Part shown: positions 1 through 5,760 of the stretch, in pieces | How positions within the stretch are numbered: position 1 is the first letter of the stretch | Layout of the letters: each line of letters opens with the position of its first letter | DNA from: CAZSWR01 sp964610885 | GTDB lineage: Bacteria; Bacteroidota; Ignavibacteria; Kapaibacteriales; UBA2268 | Assembly: GCA_964610885.1 (NCBI GenBank) | Contig: CAZSWR010000128.1 | Coordinates: 1-7,124 of the forward strand | Direction of reading: 5' to 3' | Length of the DNA stretch: 7,124 nucleotides | The notes under the pieces: model-generated | The model's database searches: none | What the model was told of the DNA's origin: nothing | What the model saw: the letters and a program-made list of their open reading frames with translations, nothing else | Position numbers and translations under genes: made by a program

Positions 1-1501
1 CTTCGGCGAATTGGCCGGCGCCACCGGTTTGTTTTTTGTGGCGATACATTCCGCGCACTTGTTTTTGAATTGTTTCGCGGTATGGCACTCTCGGCTCAAC
101 GAATTCGGATTCCACTTTGAAGCGGCGTTCCAAGCGTTGTTTCGCAACGGCAAGGTGCAATTCGCCCTGGCCATAGAGAATGGTCTGGCGAAGCTCTTGG
201 GAGTGTTCGAGTTTGAGGGCGGGATCTTCGATTTCGAGGGCGTGCAGGCCCATACCGATTTTCTCTTCTTCGCCCTTCGTCTTCGGGACAACGGCCGTAC
301 GAATGATCGGGTTCGGGAATTGCAGGCGCGGATAGACTACGTCGAAACCTTTGTCGTGCAATGTATCGCTGATTTGTGTTTGTTTCAATTTGACAGTTGC
401 GCCGATATCGCCGGCGACGAGCGTGGGGACTTCGACGCGCTTTTTGCCATTGACGATGAAGATCTGGTTCAATCGCTCGGCCGAGCCGCGGTTGCTATTG
501 ATAAGGTCCAATCCGGCGGATACCTTGCCTGTCATCACTTTGAAGAATGTGAGGTCGCCAAGGTGGGCTTCGGACATCATTTTGAAAATGAAAACAGAGT
601 TCTGGCCTGTGGCGTCGAATTTTAGTTCTTTGCCGTTATACTCGGTGTGCGAGGGCATGTCTGCCGGCGAGGGCATAATTTTGAGTACGAACTGGAGGAA
701 TTGGTCCACGCCGATATTATTTTTGGAGCTGGCGCCGATGATCGGGAAGATCTGGCGGTTGGTAAGTGCTTTTTTGAAACCGATTTGGAGTTCGTCGTCG
801 GTAAGCGTCCCCTCGTCGAAGAATTTAGTCATCAATTCTTCGTCGGATTCGGCAACGGCTTCGATCAGTTCGTTGCGGTATTTCTCTGCGTTAGCTTTTT
901 CGGCATCGGGGATGTCTTTACGTTCGCCGTGGCCGCCGCCGGCGGGGTACTGGTACATTGCTTGGGAGTACACATCGATAACGGCATTGAATCCGGGTCC
1001 GGTTTGGACGGGATATTGCACGACGACTGCCGAGCGCCCCCAGCGGTCGATGATGTCTTGCGTACATTGTTCAAATTTGGCTTGTTCGAAATCCAATTTG
1101 TTGATGATGAACATAGCAGGAATATTGTTTTTCTCTGCGTAGTGCCAGCCATTTTCCGAACCAACTTCGAGGCTATTTTGACCGTTTACGAGAATAGCAG
1201 CCGTATCAACGACGCGCGTGGCGGAGATCACCTCGCCTACGAAGTCGTTGTATCCGGGAGTGTCGATAATATTTATCTTTATATTGTTCCACTCGGCAAA
1301 AAGAGGCGTGGCGTTGACCGATGAACCGCGTTCTTGTTCAATCTCGTTGTGGTCGGATACTGTTGATTTTTCTTCGACAGTACCGCGGCGCGAGATAGCG
1401 CCAGCCTCGAATAGGAGTGCTTCTGCAAATGAGGTTTTTCCGGAACCGGCATGGCCAAAGAGGCCTAAGTTCCGCAAATCCTTTGACTCATAAACTTTCA
1501 T
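1..1501 (-). CDS. EF-G2-type elongation factor G (translational GTPase), C-terminus beyond the window
   Basis: A 500-codon open frame reads from ATG at 1501 down to the left edge, so roughly the last 190-200 residues of a usual ~690-residue EF-G are missing. EF-G family proteins bind the ribosome and use GTP to drive translocation; EF-G2 paralogues are cytosolic and their exact job is less clear. Visible motifs: P-loop GHAGSGKT (16-23), switch I ERGSSV (57-62), DTPG (80-83), NKLD (134-137) and a G5-like GASS (256-259). Domain II follows at roughly 290-380, and domain III includes GQGELHL. Domain IV begins near YRETI (474-478) and reaches HKKQTGGAGQFAE. The start and GHAGSGKT...RRGTVEE...GYNDFVGE pattern resemble Thermus EF-G-2 more than canonical FusA. 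Tyr84 stands where canonical EF-G has the catalytic His, and Ser61 replaces the switch I Thr of RGIT. The start is supported by GGAG 9 bases upstream. The family is near certain; the EF-G2 subgroup is a judgement from motif memory. Confidence 0.95.
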   Translation of the reverse strand, partial: MKVYESKDLRNLGLFGHAGSGKTSFAEALLFEAGAISRRGTVEEKSTVSDHNEIEQERGSSVNATPLFAEWNNIKINIIDTPGYNDFVGEVISATRVVDTAAILVNGQNSLEVGSENGWHYAEKNNIPAMFIINKLDFEQAKFEQCTQDIIDRWGRSAVVVQYPVQTGPGFNAVIDVYSQAMYQYPAGGGHGERKDIPDAEKANAEKYRNELIEAVAESDEELMTKFFDEGTLTDDELQIGFKKALTNRQIFPIIGASSKNNIGVDQFLQFVLKIMPSPADMPSHTEYNGKELKFDATGQNSVFIFKMMSEAHLGDLTFFKVMTGKVSAGLDLINSNRGSAERLNQIFIVNGKKRVEVPTLVAGDIGATVKLKQTQISDTLHDKGFDVVYPRLQFPNPIIRTAVVPKTKGEEEKIGMGLHALEIEDPALKLEHSQELRQTILYGQGELHLAVAKQRLERRFKVESEFVEPRVPYRETIQKQVRGMYRHKKQTGGAGQFAE

Positions 1502-1510
1502 AAAAATATA

Positions 1511-1517
1511 CTCCAAA
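1511..1517 (-). promoter_or_regulatory. Ribosome binding site of the EF-G2 gene
   Basis: Read on the minus strand, TTTGGAG ends 9 bases before the ATG at 1501. The same 9-base spacing is seen for the other minus-strand genes, which supports this start. Confidence 0.7.
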
Positions 1518-1836
1518 AGTAAGTTAAATTTATACCATTTACTTAGTATTTACATTATCAATACCAACTAATGAGAATTTGCAATTTATTAATATTTTTT
1601 TAATATACGAAGAAAAAAAAATAAAAAAAGCAAAATGTTAAAAATTTTCTTTGTATAGGTGGCGGTGACCGTTTAGATTTAATGAGTAGCGTGATGGGAA
1701 ATCTTGAAATTTCTAACACTCATCCGATGACTTTTTGGGATATATATTCGAAATTGGCTCGAAAATTCGGTAGTCATAGGTTGAGTTGCAATTAGAACAT
1801 TCGCTAGTGCGAAATCACTCCTAAGAGCTTGTTGAA

Positions 1837-1902
1837 ATAGTATTGATCAACCATCCCACGGGTTAACCCGTGGGTTCGAGCATCACACTATCTATAGTAT
1901 TG
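1837..1902. repeat. ATAGTATTG direct repeats flanking the 20-bp palindrome
   Basis: ATAGTATTG occurs at 1837-1845 and again at 1894-1902, enclosing 48 bp that contain the palindrome. The arrangement looks like a short non-coding element between target-site duplications. The repeats are seen directly; the mobile-element reading is inference, and one matching 9-mer in AT-rich DNA could be chance. Confidence 0.4.
1855..1874. repeat. Perfect 20-bp palindrome CCCACGGGTTAACCCGTGGG
   Basis: The two halves are exact reverse complements with no spacer (10 bp per arm), GC-rich in an AT-rich setting. No T-run follows on either strand, so it is a poor intrinsic terminator. It is flanked by 9-bp direct repeats at 1837-1845 and 1894-1902. 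It resembles short palindromic intergenic repeats found in many copies in some genomes, but copy number cannot be judged from one window. Confidence 0.8.
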
Positions 1903-1931
1903 TCAGTGTTTTACGCGAATGTATTCTTTAG

Positions 1932-1957
1932 CCCCCTTAGAAAAAGTGGGTTGGGGG
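1932..1957. repeat. Imperfect hairpin with C5 and G5 arms
   Basis: CCCCC at 1932-1936 can pair with GGGGG at 1953-1957 around a 16-base interior containing AGAAAAAGTGGG. C-run/G-run units of this shape are common dispersed intergenic repeats in several phyla. There is no coding frame across it. Only one copy is in view, so repeat status is inferred from its look. Confidence 0.4.
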
Positions 1958-1993
1958 ATTTCTTGAGATATCAATAACTTATCGCGATGTATG

Positions 1994-2013
1994 CAATGGG
2001 GCAAGCCCCATTG
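1994..2013. repeat. Near-perfect inverted repeat CAATGGGG/CCCCATTG
   Basis: An 8-bp stem, extended to 9 bp by a C-G pair, closes a 2-base AA loop. The downstream bases are TTGCAAATC rather than a T-run, so it is not a convincing terminator. It lies between the C5/G5 hairpin and the GTAGGGGC unit in the same repeat-rich stretch. Confidence 0.65.
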
Positions 2014-2122
2014 TTGCAAATCTTTTACTTTTTCTGGCAGGCTCTTAAAAGATCAACATTTTGCTACAATATAACAACCGCTATGCTGTATAAAACTATT
2101 CCCAATTTTCAGGCCGCCTACC

Positions 2123-2147
2123 AGGGTAAGGCGTGCCGTGCCCCTAC
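2123..2147 (-). repeat. Degenerate GTAGGGGC-headed repeat
   Basis: On the minus strand this unit opens with GTAGGGGCACGGCACGCC. Its far arm (TTACCCT) pairs only partly with the head, so it looks like a decayed palindrome. The 8-base head GTAGGGGC is identical to that of the intact palindrome near 3756, which suggests related dispersed elements. Confidence 0.4.
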
Positions 2148-2236
2148 TATTCAAAGAATGTGCTTAGCAAAATATAATTAATTTCGCTCTGTATCGTTTT
2201 ATTTTTTAGTTTGACTAAATTTGAAAATTTGTATTT

Positions 2237-3559
2237 ATGATGACAACTCCCAAATTAGTATTGCCGGACATTGCCGGACTCGACAACATAGAGAACTACA
2301 TAAAAGAATTCAACTTCTCCGGCTTTCGGAAGGCCTTGGCCTTGCAGCCGGAAGATGTAATCAACGAAATCAAAGCCTCCGGGCTGCGTGGGCGCGGCGG
2401 GGCCTGCTTCCCGACCGGGCTGAAATGGTCTTTCATGCCCCGTGGGCTGGGCCAAACAAAATACTTAGCCGTCAATGGCGACGAATCCGAACCCGGTTCG
2501 TTCAAGGACAGGCAAATATTCGAGAAGAATCCATTCCAATTGATCGAAGGCATATTGATTGCCGGGTATGCAATGGGCATTACAGCCGCATACATCTATA
2601 TCCGCGGCGAATACCACCGCTGGGTGGCGCTCATGGAAAAGGCAGTCCGCACGGCGTACGATCGCGGATTCGTGGGCCCGAGGATGAAAGAAACCTTCGG
2701 CTGCGAATATTCGATGGACATCTTCGTGCACAAAGGCGCCGGAGCATACATCTGCGGAGAGGAAACCTCGCTGATGAATTCCATCGAGGGCGACCGCCCC
2801 TATCCCCGCTTCAAGCCGCCTTTCCCTGCCCAAAACGGACTTTGGGGCGCCCCGACCACCGTCAACAACGTGGAGACAATCGCCAATGCTGCTGCAATAA
2901 TGAGAATCGGCGCCGGCGAGTTTGCAAAAATCGGTGAACCGAAACACCCCGGCACTCTGCTTTTCGGCGTTAGCGGCCACGTCAACCGTCCGGGCGTCTA
3001 TGAATTGCCGACAGGCACACTGCTGACAGATATTATTTATGACATTTGCGGCGGAGTGCGAAACGGGAAGAAAATCAAAGCAATCATCCCGGGCGGCTCT
3101 TCGATGCCTCCGCTCCGAGGTGACGAAATCGAAGGCGTCAGAATGGACGAAGAATCCCTGAAGCCATACGGAACGCATATCGGTACAGGCGGCATTATCG
3201 TCATGGACGAAGATACTGACTTGGTGAAGGTTACTCTTCGAATTGCCCATTTCTACCATCACGAATCCTGCGGCCAATGCACTCCATGCCGCGAGGGAAC
3301 CGGTTGGATGGAAAAAATACTAAAAAGAGTCGCTGCGGGCGACGGCACATCGAAAGATCTGGACACTTTGGTCTCCGTGGCCTCAAACATCGAGGGGAAC
3401 ACCATTTGCGCGCTTGGCGACGCCGCAGCGTGGCCCGTCCGCGGGTTTGTAACGAAATTCCGAGACGAGTTCGAGGCGCGTTGCCTCGGAGTTCGCCACG
3501 CCATTCCGCCCAACGTGGTCCATTCGAAAAGAACAACAGTCCAAGACTTGGCCTCGTAG
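2237..3559 (+). CDS. nuoF: NADH-quinone oxidoreductase subunit F (complex I NADH-binding subunit)
   Basis: A complete 440-residue protein of normal NuoF length. NuoF oxidises NADH at FMN and passes electrons to its 4Fe-4S cluster at the cytoplasmic tip of complex I, working with NuoE and NuoG. Visible motifs: glycine-rich FMN/NADH loop GLRGRGGACFPTG (49-61), NGDESEPG (80-87), GAGAYICGEETSL (167-179), PTTVNNVET (206-214) and IPGGSS (284-289). The four cluster N3 ligands are Cys345, Cys348 and Cys351 in CGQCTPC plus Cys391 in TICALGDAAA. It has no NuoE-like N-terminal domain and no C-terminal ferredoxin extension, which argues against HoxF, HydB or formate dehydrogenase homologues. Position 57 is Cys where the family normally has Gly. 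The start is ATG at 2237, followed at once by a second ATG; an in-frame TGA at 2222 blocks extension. No Shine-Dalgarno is seen. Neither nuoE nor nuoG is adjacent. Confidence 0.96.
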   Translation: MMTTPKLVLPDIAGLDNIENYIKEFNFSGFRKALALQPEDVINEIKASGLRGRGGACFPTGLKWSFMPRGLGQTKYLAVNGDESEPGSFKDRQIFEKNPFQLIEGILIAGYAMGITAAYIYIRGEYHRWVALMEKAVRTAYDRGFVGPRMKETFGCEYSMDIFVHKGAGAYICGEETSLMNSIEGDRPYPRFKPPFPAQNGLWGAPTTVNNVETIANAAAIMRIGAGEFAKIGEPKHPGTLLFGVSGHVNRPGVYELPTGTLLTDIIYDICGGVRNGKKIKAIIPGGSSMPPLRGDEIEGVRMDEESLKPYGTHIGTGGIIVMDEDTDLVKVTLRIAHFYHHESCGQCTPCREGTGWMEKILKRVAAGDGTSKDLDTLVSVASNIEGNTICALGDAAAWPVRGFVTKFRDEFEARCLGVRHAIPPNVVHSKRTTVQDLAS

Positions 3560-3605
3560 AACGGCTGGCAGTTGCATTGATATTTAGGTTAAAATTACTG
3601 CTTTC

Positions 3606-3630
3606 GTCATTCCCGCGCACGCGGGAATCT
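3606..3630 (+). repeat. dRS3-like element ATTCCC-N8-GGGAAT, copy 1
   Basis: The 20-bp core at 3609-3628 is ATTCCCGCG-CA-CGCGGGAAT, a 9-bp stem with a 2-base loop. It fits the ATTCCC-N8-GGGAAT pattern of the neisserial dRS3 element exactly. With its GTC and CT flanks it forms a 25-bp unit that recurs inverted at 3840-3864 (23 of 25 bases identical, the two differences lying in the loop). Confidence 0.75.
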
Positions 3631-3755
3631 ACTCTTCATGCCACTAATTTCTTTGGCTCTTCGCTGTTTCGAGTGGGATACGTGTTAGATTTTAAATGTA
3701 GCCATTTGCAGTAATGGCCTCTTTCCTCAACCAGAACTGCGATAGCAATAAATGT

Positions 3756-3784
3756 GTAGGGGCGGGTTCCAAACCCGCCCTTCG
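3756..3784 (+). repeat. GTAGGGGC-headed palindrome with GGGCGGGTT/AACCCGCCC arms
   Basis: A perfect 9-bp stem at 3760-3768 and 3772-3780 encloses the loop CCA, preceded by GTAG and followed by TTCG. It lies between the two inverted dRS3-like copies. Units of this form are common dispersed intergenic repeats in several bacterial phyla. It has no T-run, so a terminator role is unlikely. Confidence 0.7.
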
Positions 3785-3839
3785 TAATTAGTTGGCCCAT
3801 TTGAACTTAATAAGGCATGTAATATATTGAAATAAAAGG

Positions 3840-3864
3840 AGATTCCCGCATTCGCGGGAATGAC
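3840..3864 (-). repeat. dRS3-like element ATTCCC-N8-GGGAAT, copy 2, inverted
   Basis: The core at 3842-3861 has an 8-bp stem with a 4-base ATTC loop. Read on the minus strand it begins GTCATTCCCGCG like copy 1, so the two copies face each other across about 210 bp. Confidence 0.75.
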
Positions 3865-3932
3865 ATTAGTGAGAATTTCAAGTAGGAAATGATATCAACA
3901 TACTTCACATCTGATGATTTTTAGGATTAGGT

Positions 3933-3963
3933 AAAAAAAAGGGAAGGCTTTGTGCGCCCTCCC
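3933..3963 (-). terminator. Rho-independent terminator of the three-gene minus-strand operon
   Basis: On the minus strand, GGGAGGGC (3963-3956) pairs with GCCTTCCC (3948-3941) in an 8-bp stem with one G-U pair and a 7-base loop, followed by eight T residues (3940-3933). It lies 27 bases past the TPR stop codon, which is ideal placement. Confidence 0.9.
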
Positions 3964-3990
3964 ATTTTATTTGCATAAGTTTTATACTTA

Positions 3991-5721
3991 TTAGCAGCCG
4001 TAATCCTTGAAGAGTTTCTTGGCATTTGTGTTGTTCGGGTCGGCTTGGAGAGCTTTCCTGAGAGCTTTGCATACTTCTTCTTTGTTGCTCTTCAGGTGCC
4101 ATGCGAGCGCCTGGTAGAAATATGCCCACGAGGCTTTGGGATCCACACCGATCCAAGCATTGGCATATTTCATAAGTTCGGTTGCGTTTTTGTCTGTGAA
4201 CATTACGCTGCACAGTTTGACGTAGATCTTCGTAACGAGGTTAGCTGTTGCTTCGGTCGTATCGCCTTTTGCAATTTCGAGGGCATTTTCGAAAACGATA
4301 ACTGCAGAATCTTTGTTGCTGAGTTTCGTATATGTGTCGCCGATGAAAATCATAGTCCGAATATCTTTGGGATTCTTTTCGAGGGCTGTATTGAATGAAA
4401 CCATTGCGGAATCAAATTTCTCCATTGCGAAGTATGCAGTACCGATCGAGAAATACGAAGCAGCTACGTTGCCTTTGGTATCAACTTTTCCGCAATTATT
4501 AATAAACACTTTATAGTATTTGATTGCATCGTCATACATTTTTTTCATATTGAGCATTTTGGCAAGGAGCAATGAAAAATCGCATTTGACGGATTCACGT
4601 TTCTGGTCGATGAGCGGACGGTTAACGTATTCCATTGAGTATTTAATGTATGATGTGGTGTCGCCGGTAAGGATCGACGATTTAGCCAAGTTCTCATAAT
4701 CCATATCCTCAAGTTGCGAGTTCATGGCATAGAGGACCTTGTATGCTTTATTTGCCTCGGGCATGTTTTGCAGGAAGAAATAGCAACGAGCAATCATTTG
4801 GTTTGCCTTCACCTTGACCGAATCGAGTTCGCTGGCAACGATTGGTAAGTGTTTCAATGCAGCATTGAAATCGTTGTATTCGTAGAGCGATTGGGCAAGC
4901 AACCAGCGGCCATAGGAGCCTTTGGGGCGGAGGTCGATATATGAATTCAGCGAGATGGCTGCTTCTTTTTTACGATTCGAGAAATAGAAGAGTTTACCCT
5001 GCTCGAGGAAGGCGCGGGCGTTCTTGGGGTCTTGTTTTGTCAGCTTATTCCACTCGAGTAGCGACTGCGAGAAGAGTTTGTTCTGAAGGTCGGGGTCTGT
5101 CTCTTGGGCGGCCATTTTGCCGTATGTGATGGCCAGGTTCTGGCGCACTTCGAGAAGTTTCTCATCAATCGAAAGGGCTTCTTCGTAGTTTTGTTTGGCC
5201 AGTTCATAGACCTTTTGTCTGAAGTAAAGTTCGCCAAGGGCAGCGAATCCATCAGGAATTTTCTTGTTCATTTCGCGGGCACGTGTGATGATCACAGAGG
5301 CGCGGTCCAACGAATCGGCATTGATATAGATACGTCCCAGATCGAGCAAATAATAAACATTCTTCGGATCTTTCTTGATAGCTATATTAATGGTCTCAAT
5401 GGCTTCGTTGTGCTTTTTGAGCAAAGAAAGAGTGCTCGCAACCTTCCGAAGGACTGGCATTTCGTCTTTGTCCAATTCGTATGCAGTTCGGTACAGAATG
5501 AGGGCAGAATCGATTTTATCAACCTCAATATAGACATCGCCGCACATCTCCCACACTTTTCGGTCTTTGGGGTTCTCTTTGAGTGCTTGTGGTACTAATT
5601 GCGCTGCATCGTTATAATCGCTGGTTTTGATGTATTCCTTGATCGTAGCGGCCGATTTTTGTGCCTCGGCAGCCGAGCCTGCAATTAGTAGTGCAATTAA
5701 TAGAACAGTCAGTTTTTTCAT
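3991..5721 (-). CDS. Secreted tetratricopeptide-repeat protein
   Basis: The protein has 576 residues from ATG at 5721. An upstream in-frame ATG at 5736 would add five residues (MRDEK) but has no ribosome site, whereas GAGG lies 9 bases before 5721 and the shorter form opens with a classic signal peptide: MKK, a hydrophobic stretch (4-15), then AEA|Q with likely cleavage after residue 20. The rest is almost all helical TPR-type repeats. Clear units begin near DRKVWEMCGDVYIEVDKIDSA (53-73) and YYLLDLGRIYINADSLDRA (123-141); further ones contain FAALGELYFRQKVYELA, YFSIGTAYFAMEKFDSA, MIFIGDTYTKLSNKDSA and a last YFYQALAWHL, giving about nine or ten in all. TPR arrays are protein-binding scaffolds, so this is probably a periplasmic or outer-membrane-associated adaptor. 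No catalytic domain is seen. It is the last gene of the operon, 39 bases after the lipoprotein gene and just before a strong terminator. The partner is unknown. Confidence 0.9.
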   Translation of the reverse strand: MKKLTVLLIALLIAGSAAEAQKSAATIKEYIKTSDYNDAAQLVPQALKENPKDRKVWEMCGDVYIEVDKIDSALILYRTAYELDKDEMPVLRKVASTLSLLKKHNEAIETINIAIKKDPKNVYYLLDLGRIYINADSLDRASVIITRAREMNKKIPDGFAALGELYFRQKVYELAKQNYEEALSIDEKLLEVRQNLAITYGKMAAQETDPDLQNKLFSQSLLEWNKLTKQDPKNARAFLEQGKLFYFSNRKKEAAISLNSYIDLRPKGSYGRWLLAQSLYEYNDFNAALKHLPIVASELDSVKVKANQMIARCYFFLQNMPEANKAYKVLYAMNSQLEDMDYENLAKSSILTGDTTSYIKYSMEYVNRPLIDQKRESVKCDFSLLLAKMLNMKKMYDDAIKYYKVFINNCGKVDTKGNVAASYFSIGTAYFAMEKFDSAMVSFNTALEKNPKDIRTMIFIGDTYTKLSNKDSAVIVFENALEIAKGDTTEATANLVTKIYVKLCSVMFTDKNATELMKYANAWIGVDPKASWAYFYQALAWHLKSNKEEVCKALRKALQADPNNTNAKKLFKDYGC

Positions 5722-5726
5722 TTTTT

Positions 5727-5734
5727 CATCCCTC
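5727..5734 (-). promoter_or_regulatory. Ribosome binding site fixing the TPR gene start at 5721
   Basis: Minus-strand GAGGGATG lies just before the ATG at 5721, with GAGG ending 9 bases away. It sits downstream of the alternative ATG at 5736, so it can only serve the later start. Confidence 0.75.
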
Positions 5735-5760
5735 ATGGTATAGAATAATTAATATTTTCT

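Larger units (their letters stand above)
1502..2236. other. 735-bp spacer between divergent genes, with palindromic repeats and no credible gene
   Basis: The spacer separates the divergently transcribed EF-G2 and nuoF genes and must hold both promoters. Positions 1502-1650 are strongly AT-rich with long A and T runs, as expected for the EF-G2 leader and promoter, but no promoter pair stands out. Positions 1650-1830 show nothing I recognise beyond a 5-bp hairpin, TTCGC-TAGT-GCGAA, at 1800-1813. Positions 1837-2150 carry the palindromic units listed separately. The only open frame of any size (1987-2181) runs across these palindromes and does not look like a protein. Confidence 0.7.
3560..3990. 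other. 431-bp repeat-bearing spacer between convergent genes
   Basis: nuoF (plus) and the TPR gene (minus) converge here. No open frame looks like a gene. From left to right the spacer holds an ATTCCC...GGGAAT element (3606-3630), a small 6-bp hairpin GCCATT-TGCAGT-AATGGC (3701-3718), a GTAGGGGC palindrome (3756-3780), a second ATTCCC...GGGAAT element in the opposite orientation (3840-3864), and the TPR-operon terminator. No T-tailed hairpin on the plus strand was found that would end nuoF transcription. Confidence 0.75.

Noticed and set aside
11..625. Long plus-strand open frame opposite the EF-G2 gene
   Set aside because: It is antisense to clearly conserved EF-G domains and its translation has no recognisable domain; the same holds for the overlapping frames up to 1493.
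1855..1874. Operator site for a transcription factor controlling nuoF
   Set aside because: It lies over 360 bp from the nuoF start, and its length, symmetry and GC content look more like a dispersed palindromic repeat; no regulator gene is nearby.
1837..2147. CRISPR array
   Set aside because: The palindromes differ from one another and there is no regular repeat-spacer periodicity or cas gene.
1987..2181. Possible 64-residue small protein in the spacer before nuoF
   Set aside because: It runs through the CAATGGGG hairpin and the GTAGGGGC unit, has no ribosome site, and reads as low-information sequence.
2465..3277. 270-codon minus-strand frame opposite nuoF
   Set aside because: It mirrors the nuoF codon pattern and shows no family motif, whereas nuoF has all expected motifs and cluster cysteines.
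3609..3628. GC-rich hairpin as the nuoF terminator
   Set aside because: No T-run follows; the sequence continues CTACTCTTCATG. Its match to a dispersed 25-bp unit explains it better.
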